The notes: generated by a model from the letters alone, not told the origin. A stretch of DNA of 64,000 bases from Flammula alnicola (GCA_015499995.1 JADNRV010000007.1:434001-498000); one strand, 5' to 3'. Positions 47,242 through 60,677 are shown, counted from the stretch's first letter. Translations and numbers: made by a program.

Positions 47242-47910
47242 GGATTCACAGTATTCGATAAACGAGAGAAGAAAGTATTGGTGATCAAGCGCGCAAGCTC
47301 AGGGAATAAATGAGAGTTCATTTATTCATGACTCGCGTTCTGATCACGTGGAAAGATTACGCGAAGCTCTCCAATTGTTACAATTGTTACAATTAAACAC
47401 CACCTACGTACACATGGTACTAAGCTACATAAATATATAACTCGATGGGCTGCGCAATGATATAAGGGGTTGAACCAATAAAGAGCACTGGGATACGCAA
47501 ATATGGGGTGGGTTTACAAGAACTAGCATAAAACCTCAATCATGGCGGGGAGGATAACCTATTTTACTTAGCTAGGATGTGGCCAGGTGTGCAACGTGTC
47601 GATCTAATAGTGTTGTAAACCTTTGCTTGCTGATACGGCCAGCTATCTGATGTTTCTTCAACAGTTTCCATGCTGCTCTTCCGGCGAGAGGAAGTTCGAT
47701 TTTGGGGTAGCGAAGGGGAGCAATGTGGAGGTGTGCAGTGACCATGCGTCGTGGTTGCTGCTCGCGAGGAATTGCCGCGATACCAACAAGGTTACAGAGC
47801 GCCTGGATTTGTTAATGTACGCACGCAAGCCGAAAGCCAACATACATTAAATAATGAATACAACGGACATAGCAAATTACAAAGCGACTGAACGAGTAAC
47901 GAGAATTATA
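47242..47910. other. Intergenic region, Rad14 promoter and Rpd3 3' end
   Basis: No gene recognised. A plus ORF at 47623-47850 has no motif and lies in the 3' flank of Rpd3. A direct repeat of TTACAATTG occurs near 47375-47395. Confidence 0.4.
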
Positions 47911-50305
47911 TCATGAAGCCGGGGTGGATGTGACAGGATCGACAGCCATTTTATCTTCGCTAGATCCCTCAGCCGCCATAGGCATTTCCGCTTCTTTCTT
48001 TTCACTACTCGAAGCAGGCTCAGCTGCAGTAGTAGTAGCAGGTGCCTCTGTTCCCGACCCTCCTGCATTGCTCTCCGCCGAAGGAGTGTCAACTTCCATG
48101 GCCGACTCAGCAGCGGCTGCTGACAATATCCGGACGGCAGTGGTATGACCACTCGGCCCAGCACCATGGGAGCTCATTGATCCAGCATTTAAGATGCCAC
48201 CTCCAAGGCCAAATTTGTGGCCTCCTCCGTTGAGCTCGTCGCTCTCCCGGTCGCGGTAGAGCGTGTGATTTCTTCGCCCTCCTTCGCCCTCATCATCGGA
48301 ATCTGACAATTCTCCATCTGCTTGTCGTCTTGAATCTAGTAAGCGCATGGGTCGTCGCTCGTTGCGATCCTCGAGGTCCTCATTCGCATTGGGATCTTCC
48401 AAAGCCTCGTCAATTGGCAGGGAGGGAATGTCTGCGTTTGTGGGTTTGTTAGAAAAGCTCGCTGAGTGGCAATATATGTCCTGAAATGGCTTGCCTGACA
48501 TCTGCACACTAGGTGGACCACCAGCGTGTCTCAAGTTCTCTAGCACAATTCGCTTGACGCGGTCCAAATATGCCGGGGTGTTAAGGTCTTCAGTATTCGA
48601 CGACTTGACATCAAGTTGATAATCAGGTCCGAAGTATTCATAGTACTCGTTTACAGGGATATCTAGAGTCATTATAACTGATCAGAGTACGTTTCACGAG
48701 ACTTCACAATCTGATAACTGACCTGGTCCCAGTTCAACACCAGCCGCCAACCCTGTTTCAAACGCCCAAGCTCGACTAACGTTGCGCATTGTGTAACCAC
48801 CACCTCCTACGAGAAGTAAAGGCTTGTTAAACGATTTGACGAACTTGACGCAATTAGCATGACCTTAAGAAGATTGAACAAAATATTCTTAACATGTGAA
48901 AGTCCGTTCACTCACCTCGCATCGACAAATTTAGGCAACCCAATTTGTCACCAGACAATGAGTCTGTACCGCATTGCAGTACGATAGCTGAAGGATCGTA
49001 AGATTCCATCACTTGTCGAATTACCTATTCCCACCTTTTCGTAAAGTGCTCAACAATCAGCTGAAAAGATAAATACATACCGGCTCGAATACCGATTTGT
49101 AATTCTCGTCCGAGATTCCATCTCTAAGAGGGAAATTGAGAGCATAGTATTTGCCCTTCATGACTCCAACATCCTAATATTCGACCACGTCAGCCTGCTT
49201 GTAAATTCAAAGACATTGAAACGCACTCTGAGCTCTCCCGTGCCAGGGAAATATTCTCCGTATTTGTGAAAACTGACAGTCATCACTCGGTCCGTTGTAT
49301 AAAATGCTTCCTCGACTCCGTCTCCATGGTGCACATCGATATCGACGTAAAGGACACGGTTATGGTATCTGTGATCAGTGGCACGTAAAATAAGCGCTCT
49401 TTTAAGGGTAAGAGGGCATCTTACCGTAATAACTCCAAAATTCCCAGTACAATATCTAACGAAGACCTTAAGCACCAGTTTGTTGAAGAGATAATGACAG
49501 CGAGTCCTACCGTTCACGTAGCAGAAGCCGCTGGCTTCACTCTTCTTAGCATGGTGAAGTCCTCCTGCCCAGTTCACCGCGATGTCGCATTTATCGCGAC
49601 TCAGTCTGGCTGCACCCTCTGAAGGGCAATGAGAATATTAGATCTCATAATAAAAGCAGGGATACAATTGACAACATACCCATCGACCCTCCGGCAGAAA
49701 TAGAACAGTACTCGAATAGTCCATCGAAGACTGGGCAGTCATCGCCAACGTTGTCTATATTGTATTTATGTCAATGAATGATCCTCAAAGGAGAATGGAG
49801 CGAACGTACATTTGTGTTGCTCCTTCACGTATGAATTCATGTTGCTTGGAGTGATCCTGCTTAAGAATTCAACGTACTCGTCAGAGTGGAACTGGGTCAT
49901 TTCACGTTTCGTAGCGGGTTTAGCACGCTGCAAAAGGCGTAAGATATACGAAGGCCAAAATTTCTAATGCAAATAAAACTCACAAATATTTCCATCTTCT
50001 TGTAAAGACCGTAATTCATGACAAGAGAGTGGCACATGCGTATGCGCGTGGGCTTCATCCTAGCAGCGCAGGATAAATAATTAAATATAGAGTGCTTCAA
50101 TAGCGTGGATGAGAAAGCAACGTACGGATGCCCTGGACCATAATGGAAGCCTCCGATATCTGAGTCGAAAAAGTAGCACTGACGCCCATCATCCATTAGT
50201 CATTTTTTTTGTATGTTGCGTGAATTCGGGGATATAAAAATGAATAACACATACAACACGCTTCTTCTGTGTTTCGCCTTCTAGAGGGATCATTTTTTCT
50301 GACAT
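47911..50305 (-). CDS. RPD3: Class I histone deacetylase Rpd3/HDAC1-type
   Basis: Zinc-dependent lysine deacetylase acting on histone tails in Rpd3-type corepressor complexes. Rebuilt motifs in order: [70 protein letters not shown] (catalytic His pair), [10 protein letters not shown] in a small exon, [20 protein letters not shown] (zinc D-x-H), [32 protein letters not shown] and [14 protein letters not shown]. The C-terminal tail after about residue 390 is fungal-specific, acidic and Ser/Ala/Thr-rich, ending [10 protein letters not shown]. More than ten short introns. Start at 50305. Confidence 0.95.
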
Positions 50306-50643
50306 CTTGAGGGCTTAATAGTGGGATTATCGCATTAATGAAGGTGGGAGGTGAATGATGTTTGCTTAGGTCCGCGAACGACACGAGATTTTTATTTGGC
50401 AACAACACCTAACTCAAGCAGTTTTACGTCACTTTCATTTATGATTATCGCAGTCAAATTCTAACGAGGACCAGTACAGGCCACAAAGTTCTAAGTAATG
50501 GTAGTACGTACTGCACAAGTCGGTCTGTATGACATGTGGTAGATAGGGGCTAATAGAACCCGAGTGAAGACTAGAAGGCTATAGCTTTCCCCGTCCAAGA
50601 GGTCCGTCGCGGTCTGGCCAATGGATTCTGGAATTAGCAGAGC
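50306..50643. other. Spacer between Rpd3 start and DinB-like stop
   Basis: Rpd3 promoter region of about 340 bases; no ORF of note. Confidence 0.4.
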
Positions 50644-51480
50644 TCACTTTGGAGTGCGGTTCAATTCACCCTGATATACAAGTGTCGAAGGCGCAAAACC
50701 AAAATCATCGTCCAGTTCTATATCCTAACAGAGACTTATAAGTACCAATCCGTCTCATATATGCGCGTGAAGCAAACCATTTCCCCAGCAATGACGCGAA
50801 CCTACGAGGAACAATGTTAGCACGGATGAATCAGGACTGCAGGGTGTGCTCACCATAGACCAATGATGTACACAGTGTAGACTCGCAAACCATAACTTTT
50901 CTCGCGTTAGAAATGCCAGCTTTAGAAGCGAATATGAAACTTACTTCTCGTCCTATTGTTGTCTTGAAAGAATGCATGTATGGAGTGATAGCTTGCAATG
51001 TCACTTCTTCATCGAAATTCGTGGTAGGCACGACCTCTTCCAACTGTTTGATAGTTTCCAGTAAAGCTTTCCGAGCTTCATCGATACTTGTTTCCATCGG
51101 CGTGTTTCGAATTCTCGTGTCATATGATAATACGCGAGGCGCGGGGCTCAACATGCATTCTGCTAATAGAACAAAGTGATCGCGTGCATGGCGCAGATGT
51201 TTTCCTGAGAAAAGAGCTTTGAGCAACAGTCATATCTAATCTAACAAGTGAACGTACCAATTGTAGAGCCAGGAAGGTGTTTAGAATGGACGCTCAATTG
51301 CTCGTCAGATGTGAGGTGATTGTCGAGCAAATCTATCCCTTGTATAAGTATTGTCTTGGCCACTATAATTTGCTGTTGGACAAGGTCGTGGCCTGATTGA
51401 GACGATATTGTGGGTTGGGCGTTAGATGAAGACATGGTGGTTGTCGTTTCTGAAGTTGTCTCAAGGGTAGGGTGAACCAT
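50644..51480 (-). CDS. DinB/YfiT-fold metal-binding-type protein
   Basis: The gene starts at MVHPTLETTSE (51480; a second in-frame ATG, MSSSNAQPT, lies at 51435). Four exons give about 220 residues: QQIIVAKTILIQGIDLLDN, then GKHLRHARDHFVLL, then YDTRIRNTPMETSIDEAR, then TTIGREVSLWFASLHCVHHW, then VRVIAGEM, then DDDFGFAPSTLVYQ. The spaced histidines (H in HLRHARDH, HH in CVHHW), R-x-R-N/D-T-P and GFAPSTL pattern match bacterial DinB-superfamily proteins, four-helix bundles with a three-His metal site. The reaction is unknown. The similarity is family-level, from memory. Introns show it is a resident nuclear gene. Confidence 0.65.
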
Positions 51481-52065
51481 TGCAGAAGTCAGGGGGTTAA
51501 GAAACCAAGGGGGACTCGATCGAAAGGAGCCACTTGGAAATATATATGTCAACGAAGATACAAGTAAATATGCCACGATCACGGCGAGGCGTTGTCCTTC
51601 GCCTCACGTTTTCCTCGAGTTCAGCCCGTCTGACACCTTCCGGGTCTAAATTTTCAAAAATGCAGTAGGATTCGGAAAAAGATGGTGGGTACATGAACTC
51701 GGATTTTCGGAGCATATTCCTCCACCTAATTTCGGGCGACCAATGTAAAATAAGCCGTCCGAACTCAAGGCGAGGATAGAAGGTCAATCTGCCAAAGTCT
51801 TGCCCGAGATCCAGCTTGGAAGAAGGATGCTGGGTGAGAGACTGGAAGATTTACGAAAGCCATCGACCGTCATCGTCACTCTGGTTGAGGAAAAAAAAAG
51901 AAGGATCCGGGGTTTAAGCTCCTGAATATTTGCTGACTAAGAATTTCTATTTTGGGAACTCCGGCTATGTTGAAGCCCTGTCAGGTTGTGACAGTTGTCG
52001 CTCGACGTTCACGATTCAGTTCTTCCTCCTACAAATATTTCTTCTAGTCTAACCTATCTCTCCAA
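51481..52065. promoter_or_regulatory. Divergent region DinB-like / succinyl-CoA ligase
   Basis: 585 bases between outward-facing starts. The minus ORF at 51497-51787 has no known motif and is likely chance. No specific site recognised. Confidence 0.4.
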
Positions 52066-53790
52066 TGTTGTCGTCGTTGAGGAAAGCAGGCTCTTTGGCA
52101 CGCGTAAGTACAGAATCTCTTGTCTCCTTACTTTCCCTCCACTGACCACTCTACAGGCAGCATCTGCAGGTCAGAAGCGATTCCTGTCAATACATGAATA
52201 CCAATCTGTGAAATTGTTGAACGACGTTCGTCTTCATTGATTTAATACTCCAAATACATGTCGTAATAGAAATGACAGTATGGTATTGCAACACCGAAAA
52301 GCATTGTTGCAAAGTCACCTCAAGAAGCCTATGACGTCGCAAACACTTTTGGTAACGTCAGTCATTACTGTGCTATATACGCCTTGACGTGTTATTCATC
52401 CTAAGGTGGCAAAAAGCTTGTAATCAAAGCTCAAGTACTTGCAGGTGGAAGAGGGAAGGGCAAATTCGATAATGGGTTCCAGGGAGGAGTGCATATGGTT
52501 GATACGTCAGGCTCTTTCTTTACGTTGCGAAGGCTCATGCTGACGATGAACTTCATGTTAGGCCCCAGCAAGCAGAAGAAATTGCGAAGAAGATGATTGG
52601 TGCTCACCTCATCACGAAACAGACTGGAGCTGCAGGGCGCATCTGTAATGCTGTGAGTATATTACTTGCACCTGAGTAGAGGATAATCTTTCTAAACGAA
52701 GATATAGGTTATGCTGGCAGAGCGCAGACAGCCTGAGCATGAATTTTACGTCGCCGTTCTGAATGATCGTGCGTCCCAGGGTGTCGTGTTGGTCGCCTCT
52801 GCGCAAGGTGGTATGAACATCGAGGAGGTTGCTGCCAAAGACCCTGCTGCAATTATCACTACTCCCATTAGCTTCGAGCATGGACTTTCCAAGGCTGAGG
52901 CTATTGGCATTGCTCAGAAATTGGGATTCACGACTGAAAAGGCCCAGTCAGACGCCGCGGACATCTTCATCAACTTGTACCGCATTTTCAAGGATAAGGA
53001 TGCAACTCAAATTGAAATCAATCCCTTGGGCCTGACGACAGACGGCGAAGTTTTATGGTGCATATCTTAACAGTTATTTAAAATTTGGACCCATCTCACT
53101 GTCTCTTAGCATGGATGCCAAGTTTGGATTCGATGACAACGCTGAATTCCGCCAGAAGGGTATATTTGCTCTTCGTGACATCACGCAGGAAGAACCCTCT
53201 GAAGTCGAAGCCCAAAAGGCTAACCTCAACTTCATCAAACTGGATGGAACCATAGGATGCCTTGTCAACGGGGCTGGTCTTGCTATGGCCACTATGGACG
53301 TCCTTTCTCTCCATGGTGGTAACCCCGCGAACTTCCTTGACGTTGGAGGGTGTGTTAATGTAATATTTTGTCTATTCGTTAAAAACTAACCCGAATTTCA
53401 GAGGCGCCACTCCTGACACCGTCAAGAAAGCATTTGAGATTATCGTCACCGACCCTAAGGTGAAGAGCATTTTCATCAACATCTTCGGAGGTAAGCTTTT
53501 CTGGCGGTTCCATCCTTTAATTGTTGTAACAATTTGCTTAGGTATCATGAGATGCGATTACATCGCCGAGGGTGTTATCAAAGCCGCCAAGGAGCTGAAC
53601 TTGACCATCCCTCTTGTCGTCAGGCTTAAGGGCACAAAAGAGGATGAAGCTAAACAGTAAGTCGATTAACTGGATCGCTGTCAAATGGGACTAAGTTTCC
53701 TTCAGGATGATCAAGGATTCTGGCTTGACCATTATACCCTTCGACAGCCTTGACGAAGCTGCGGAGCAGGCTGTCCTACTAGCCGCTTAG
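52066..53790 (+). CDS. LSC2: Succinyl-CoA ligase beta subunit, mitochondrial
   Basis: TCA-cycle enzyme forming succinate and ATP or GTP from succinyl-CoA with the alpha subunit. It has a mitochondrial leader ([13 protein letters not shown], then [17 protein letters not shown]) and an ATP-grasp domain ([63 protein letters not shown] in slightly varied form). The C-terminal ligase domain has [31 protein letters not shown] and FINIFGGIMRCD, ending AEQAVLLAA. Seven or more short introns keep frame. The start at 52066 places the leader correctly. Convergent with the large disordered gene. Confidence 0.95.
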
Positions 53791-53948
53791 AATAATATAG
53801 ATGCACTTACACGTATATTAATCATTTTCATTTACTTCTTCAAGGCAGAAAATGTGTGATAATGCAAAAACAGCATACACCATAGGAAAACAATAACAAA
53901 AGAAAACTAAGTAGACCATACAAGGATTTGGGAGGGTGACAAAAACGT

Positions 53949-56900
53949 TCACCATGCTGACCTGACAAATGAAGAAGTGGGACCAGGGTTGAATCCACCT
54001 TGCGATTGTGGATGATGGACGTTGTGCGGCGGATGTTGTTGCTGAGACAGCAGTTGTCCGTTTTCTGTCCGGGGTTGACCACGGCCAGCTGGCATTGGTA
54101 TATAACCATGATTTTGAGGGACCTGAACTGCATGGAGCATTACTGGACTACCGCCATACATTGCTGATCCAGGGTGTGTATGAGCATGGGACATAACAGG
54201 GCTCATGATCTGCATGCCGCGGCCGCGCCCTCCATTTTGCCCTTGAGGTGTGGTAGGCATCATGTTCGGAGGGGGTTGCGGAGCATATCCAGGCGATGGA
54301 TACGCCATCATTTGAGCAGGGTAGGGAGAGGGCACAGGTCGCATCAAGCTGCCGTGTGTTTGCGAAGGCCCGGGCATTGTCATCCACATGGGTTGACTGT
54401 ACAGAGGTGTATGTCCATTCACTTGCATCCTGCTCGGAACAGGACTGGATGCCATCGGAAGCCCGTACATGACAGGAGCTGGACTCATCATGGGAGAAGG
54501 GTAAGTAACATATGCGGGTCGCATGTTGCTTTGAGGTGCTGGAGAATATGCGTATGGAGCAGTGGTGGGACGAGCGACAGGTGCTTGGGTTGAAGGAGGA
54601 GAAAATGTCGCGCGGTGAGGAGGTTGGCTGGAAGTCGAGGATGATGTTGGCACTGTTTGAAAAGCCCTCGTCACGTCATGAAGGGACATTCGGGATGGAG
54701 CGCTCGGTAGCGATGGCGGAGGAGTTTCCCCATCCTCGGACTTCACATCTTGCAACGTGAAGGGCAGAGCGGTAAGATCATCTGCAATTCCTTCCAACGA
54801 GTTCACTGCATGTAGACCAGCCTTATTAGAGGTCTGAGACCAGACAGCCTTGAGGTGTTCTGGATCGGGTGCCCGAGCTGGCGAATCCTTTATAGTTAAG
54901 CTTACGGATGATCTTGCCCAAGATGCGGAAGAGTGGTGAGTAGGAGGCGTTACAAGGATTTGATCAGTCTGATTTCATAATGTCAGTCATAAATCTCAAT
55001 AAGTACATCAATAAAACAACGTACTGAATCATCCGAGCTCTTGCTTTCTGCCTTGATAGAAGCAAAGATTGGCGCGTGCTCCTTATCATCAAATGCCGCC
55101 GATATTGTCGAAGCTACCCCATTGAGAGCGTGTGCGTTAGTATCATCTTTCCTATCCAGTCCGTTGAAGGTTGGCCCAACAGGCGGGGGCACACTGGTGA
55201 TATCAGAGGCTTTCAGCCGTGGTGATGGCTTTGATTCCTCCAACTGACTCCCAACAATAAAATTGACCAGCGGTTTCGAATCCGCCTCGACAACATCAAT
55301 ACGGGAATCACGTATGAAAGCCACTGCAGACCCCTCAGGCATCTTGGGCTGAGAACGAGATCTAACAGACGGGTAGCTGTCGGATTTCGCCGGAGAACTA
55401 TCACTCGATTTGGGTATTGATGCAACAGTGGATTCAGGAGGTGTATGGTTAGGCGGAGGTGAACGACTCATGGTGTTGAGACCTGCCACGTCATCAACAA
55501 AGTCAGCTTTCGCTGTAGGCGATACAACTGCCTTTCGCCATGTAGTGGCACCGTCTGCCACAGTAGGTCGACCAAAGGCGCCCGTTCCATTGGGTTTCGC
55601 CAGCGTAGCGTTCGGAATACTAACTTTCGGCCCCCTTTGTCGAGGAATGACGACGCGGTATCTGAATTTCCCTGCCGGTAGCTTACGGAATAGAACATCG
55701 TTGAGAGATAAGTCCCTGCGCATGTCGTACACTGGCGGGTCAAAAGACAGGATATCCATGCGCGCCTGAAATGGTGGCCTTGAGAAGGCGTATAGTTGCC
55801 TCTTGTTGACGATCTCCACTGGACGCGATATGGATGGAAGTTTAACAGAGACTGTCCCGTTTGTTGGTGAAGGCGGTGGCTGATGGGCTGTTACAAGGAA
55901 TACTTCCCGAGGTTCATCGTGGTCATCAAATCTGCGCGGCCGAAGTGCAGGAGGAACCCAGCGATCTTTGGGGGCAAACCTCGAAGGAGTCTGAGGAGGC
56001 TGCCCGATTTGGACTGTGCGCGATGGCTGAACTTCCTGCTCCACGGAACTGCTTGGACTGATTGCCTTTGGAGGCTCATGTGCATGCATTCCCACTAGAA
56101 CACCCTTTATCCGTGACATAGCATCATCCAAGGCTGACATAGCTGCTTCTTTGTAGAACGACTGACTGCGTGGTGTCCGCTGGGAGTTGGAACTCGGAGA
56201 TACATGTATTATTTGCCCTCCATGTACTTGCTCCAGGTGACTCAGAGGTTCTTTCGTCGAAATCATCGAGGTGTCAGGCGTAAAATAAGCCTCTGGAATA
56301 GGTGATTGCTCCTTGGTAGGTGTTATACGGTCCTGCGGCGAAGTTACAGATTTTGAGGAGGCGCTGACTTTCGTTGCGTCGTTAGCAACCTCAACCTTAA
56401 CATCACTTGCTGGCGGCGGTACAGGTGGTTCATCTGCATCTTGTGAGACCTTCCTTCTCCAGGCACCAAATTCAGCCTTCTTGGAGGCTGATACGGGACC
56501 TTCGATGGTTGTTGGCTCGTCAAAGAAGTCGGCAGCAACAGGACGCGGTCCTCTTGGCAGTATGCTGGTTGCCGAGCTCACTTCTGGCGTCTTACCAGGT
56601 GTAGCAGTAGTATCAGCAGTAGTATGTCCAACAAATTTGCCCATATCAGAGAAATCCACAACTTCAAGATCATCCTTAGAGCCATCAGCGATGGTTTCAA
56701 TCTGCTCAGCCGCTGACGGGCCCGACGCAATGAAATTGGCAGATGCTGGCTGGCGAGTCTGTGTTTGCCGTGGTGTCGGAGGGGGATTGGTTCTGGCTCT
56801 CCATGACTCTGTTTGTGATGCAGGCGTGATGGGAGCTGATAGAGGGGCCGTTCGTGGCGGAATAGTTGCCGTTCGTTTAGGAGCGCTAGAACGGAGAGGT

Positions 56901-59421
56901 TCGGGGATTGGCTGTGTAGAAACTGGCTTCAAAGGTGGCGGAATTCGTGTCTGTGGCTTGGAATCTGCTCGCTTCTCATCGGCAGGCTTAGCAGTAAGTT
57001 CAACGCTTTTCACCGCCTCTTCGATAAGAGAAATGGCTTCCTTCTCCTACACAATCCAATCAACGAATTGCATGATTACACGACAATAAAAACCAACCTT
57101 TGCCAGCTTGGCTGCCTCCAGTGCCTCTGTCTCCTTTTGCTTCTCCGCCTCGGCGGCCTTTATCTTCTCTTCTAGCTCTACGGCTTTATGTCGCGCCCGT
57201 TCCTTCTGGGCCTCGCGTTCTGCTTCCTCCTGTTGTCTTCGTTGCTTGGCTCTCTCAGCAGCGCTATGCATCACATCCTTTCGGACCTCATCCAATTCAG
57301 GCGCAGATAATGGCAGAGCAATGTTAGCTCCCGTAACAGGAGATACAAGAGATAGCGACGAATGAGAGATGGCAGGTGAATGTGGTGGTAGGCGTCCGGG
57401 GGTAGATGGGGGCAAACCGGCGGATGTTTCTGAGGGTGAAAACCGAGAATCGCGCGAAGGAAGTCGTCGAGTAGGAATATTAGGCGAAACCTGGGATAGA
57501 TGAGGAGGTAGTTGTCGACCGCCTTCCTGCATTGCATGAGAAGGTACTGGCGGAGGTCCCATCGCGCTTCTCCTTCCTCGATCATTGTTAAAGTCTCGAT
57601 CCCAGCCTCCTGCGTCCACAGTATGTGGTGGCAAATCCCTTGACATTCGTGGACTGGGCGGCGGGCCGTCGCGACGACCTAGTTGGTCTCTTTCTCTATT
57701 TCTGTCACCGATGAAACCATTCGCATGGCCAGCATTGAAGTGCCCACTACTCCCACTAAATCTCCGTGACCGCGAACCGAAATCACCGGCAGCAGGCTTC
57801 TGCAAGACTTGGAAGTTATGAGATCCTTCCCTTGCACTTCTGGGCTCTGCGAAACCGGGTCCATCTTGGTGACTTGGTCTTTTTGAACCGAACGGCCCTT
57901 GCCCTGGTCGATGAGATTGGTTATAGGGTTCCAATCGGTTTGAACGCTCGTTGAATAGCACGCGGGAAGAATCTTGAGGCGAATGTACAGCATGTGAAAT
58001 GACAGGCGAAACGTTGGGGCTCGCGGACTGCGGGGCGGTAGAAGGCGGAAATTCTCGTGATACAGATGCAGGGGAATTTCGCGACTTGGGCCAGCTGCGG
58101 TCAAAATCGTCGATAAAACGTTCTTCTTTGCTTACAGGACTCGATACCGACTCCTTCAAAGCTCCTTCGCCAGCTGGAGGCCGCGGCATTGATCCGCTTC
58201 GTGGCGGAGACGCCCCACCTTGTTTTTCATTAGACTCGATCTTGTATTGCCGTCCATCGCCGAATTCGATTACACCACCCAAAAAGTTGTCGTCGTCCTC
58301 CTCCATCTACAGATATAAGAAAGAGGTCAAGACTCAGTCTCGAAAGAAGAGAATGCATTATCAAACCTCGTCCCAGTGATGCGCATTAGGATCCAGATGA
58401 ACGCCACGGAAGGTGTCGGCTTCTTCCAATCTTAATTGCTTCGCCGACGTGTCAGAGGCTGTTTTCGCTTCGTCTGCCCTGACTTGCTTGCGTACCGAGG
58501 ATGCGACTGTAGAAATGAGTTAAGAAGACATTTGACGATGACAAAAAAGGCTTGCCATTATTTGCAACTTCGGCTGCAGTTGGGAAGTCATCTGGCTGGA
58601 TGTCGGGTCGTGTAGGCGCAACAGCTGGTGGCTTAACATTGCCCCACACGGGTTTCGCGCCTCCAGACTCTTTCTGCGAGGAGGTCATTTGTACCACAGC
58701 TGCTCTTGGCTGAGGAAGAATGACCTTTCCAGCATGAGGCAACTGCGGGGCTGCTGTCGTTGAAGGTTGAGTAGCAGGAGCAGTTGGTAGAGGTGATGTA
58801 CTGATGGGAGAACTGGTGGTGGCGGGCGATGGTGCTACAGACGATGGTCGTGACCATCCTGCTGTGGACGAAGCGACAACCGGATTCGCAGTTAATTTGG
58901 CAGTAACCAGTCGTGAGTGTGACGAAGTCGGTTGAACAGAGGGTCGTGCTATCATTAGAACAAGATGATGATAAGTGACCGAAAAATCAACAGCTGGCAC
59001 ACCAAGTGTGCTCACCGGCTGGACTCCCTGACTTCGCAGCAGAGGAGTTGGAAGAAGTGGCTGGCGAGCCCGATACTGTATTCTTCTCCAGAAATTTCTT
59101 GTTGATGTTAACGGCGCTGAAGCGCTTTGGGTGAGGTGCTACTGGCGTCAAAGTTGTGCTTTGAGTATGGCTTGAGCCCAAAGGGACGAGAGAGGGGCGA
59201 GATGAAGGTGCATTGGGTTGAGCATCCGTCGAAGCCGTGGAGGAAGTCTTCTCCGCATGTGGATCTGTTATTGCCACGGAAGGAGTTGATGATGAACTTT
59301 CGTCCACATGCTTAGACCCAGAGACCTCTATCCCACCCCCCTCGCTCTCTGCCGCCTGTTCTTTCACCTCCTTGCCAGTTGAACCCGAAAACAGCGCAGT
59401 ATCTTGAGTGGTTTGAGCCAT
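53949..59421 (-). CDS. Very large disordered protein with central coiled coil
   Basis: I do not recognise it. At least six exons give about 1,700 residues. Much of it is Pro/Ser/Ala-rich low complexity. Islands that look conserved are RFSAVNINKKFLEKN (N-terminal), KPVWGNVKPP, a short acidic-aromatic block HHWDEMEEDDDNFLGGVIEF, a long charged coiled coil (AERAKQRRQQEEAEREAQ and following, about 57100-57270), RPPFQARMDILSFDPPVYD and FRYRVVIPRQRG. The C-terminal 200 residues are Met/Pro/Gly/Gln-rich (MMSPAPVMYGLPM) with GRGRG. This composition suggests an RNA-granule or translation-related scaffold, but that is a guess. Start at 59421 (MAQTTQDTALFS). Confidence 0.75.
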
Positions 59422-59841
59422 AGACGCGTCGCAACACGCCTGTCTCTTCTTTTTTCGTCTTCCCGTGAATGGACTGCATGGCAGACGGAAAAGAAAAGAA
59501 AGAAATAATGTGTCAGTAGATGTTTGCGATATTAAGAGGAAAAATGAAAATGCTCACCTGGGGTGTTATACCGCCAGTGGAGGAAGAGGATATGAATTCT
59601 CAGCCTCCGTTTCGCTCACTCAAGTTGCACTATCGGAGTCCGGCGATCAATATATCCATACGCAGTTACTTCCCGGGTCGATTCGGCGAACGCCGGACAC
59701 TACAGAGCAACCAGACATTCAACATTCAGCGCTGTTCAGCGTTCAACGCAGTCTCATGTCGTTGCAATAATATAAAGAACGCGAAAATTTAACTACAGTC
59801 ATTGTACATAATCCTGGTTGTACATGGGTCCTGGTAGGACC
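59422..59841. other. Spacer with promoter of the disordered gene
   Basis: 420 bases between the SPF27 stop and the next start. It includes a short repeated AACATTCAGCG-like motif near 59720; no gene. Confidence 0.4.
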
Positions 59842-60677
59842 TCAAAGCTCAGCAAGCTCGGCCTCTTTCTTGTTCAATCTCTCAATCTCTGCGTCCAAAG
59901 CAACATTTGCCATCTCAATCTGGAGAACACTTGAGATCAGCTCCGTCCACCGCGTCTCCAAGGCAGTAAGTTGTTTTCCGAGACGGTCCTGCGGACGCAG
60001 CAGTTGAGAATGCAGCATAGACATAAGGAAACCAATAGCAATCGTACCTGAGTATTTTTACGTTCGCGATTGACTTCGACGGTCAACTCTTTTAATTCTT
60101 CAAGAGCCTTTTCTGTCTGCTTAGCGGTTCCCTCTAGTAGATAATTTTGTATTCGGAACCCATTGGGGCCGTACGTCTGTAGCAATGCCAAGTTCTGTTG
60201 CCTAGTATTTAAAGTCGTGTTAGTAATGGACGATGTCAAACAACCCATAATGGTTTATACCGTATTAATTGATGCTGCAGTTGTGCGTGCGCGTTGTCCA
60301 AGGCAGCTTTCCACTCCTCATCTGTACCTGGTGTTGTTGTGGGTGCCGGAAGAGAATATCGAAGGGAGTCCAATGAAGGGAATGCCTGGTTTGATGCAAC
60401 GCGTTGCAACTCTGCTTTTAAAAGAGGATTATCCTGTTTCGATAAAACTAACATTAGAAAAATAACACATACAACAGCGAAGAGACGTGCTCACGAACAG
60501 CGAAGAGTTCTATAGGCGGGGGGATACTTGGATGGAGTGTTTGAGGCGCGTTGCCGCGTTCGCGGGCCAACTCCTGTTCAACCTTCTCCCTTAGATGAGG
60601 ATACTTTTGTAGGTCGTCATCATAATACGGCAGCGAATCAAAAATTTCAGTGGAAGCGACGTTGTTTCTGTGGCCAT
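59842..60677 (-). CDS. Pre-mRNA splicing factor SPF27 (BCAS2/Cwf7)
   Basis: Subunit of the Prp19/NineTeen complex of the spliceosome. Exons give SLPYYDDDLQKYPHLREKVE, then LLKAELQRVASNQAFPSLDS, RYSLPAPTTTPGTDEEWKAA, LDNAHAQLQHQLIR, QQNLALLQTYGPNGFRIQN and a coiled-coil end (ERLNKKEAELAEL). These match the BCAS2 family in order and length (about 230). The frame slips once near the N-terminus (about 60640-60644, a run of five T where six would be needed), probably a sequence error. The ATG at 60677 gives MATETTSLPLKF. Divergent from the complex I gene. Confidence 0.88.

Noticed and set aside
55000..57100. Long plus-strand ORFs (for example 56313-57089) opposite the disordered gene
   Set aside because: Low-complexity mirror images of the minus-strand exon, which is open for over 2 kb and continues through spliced exons.
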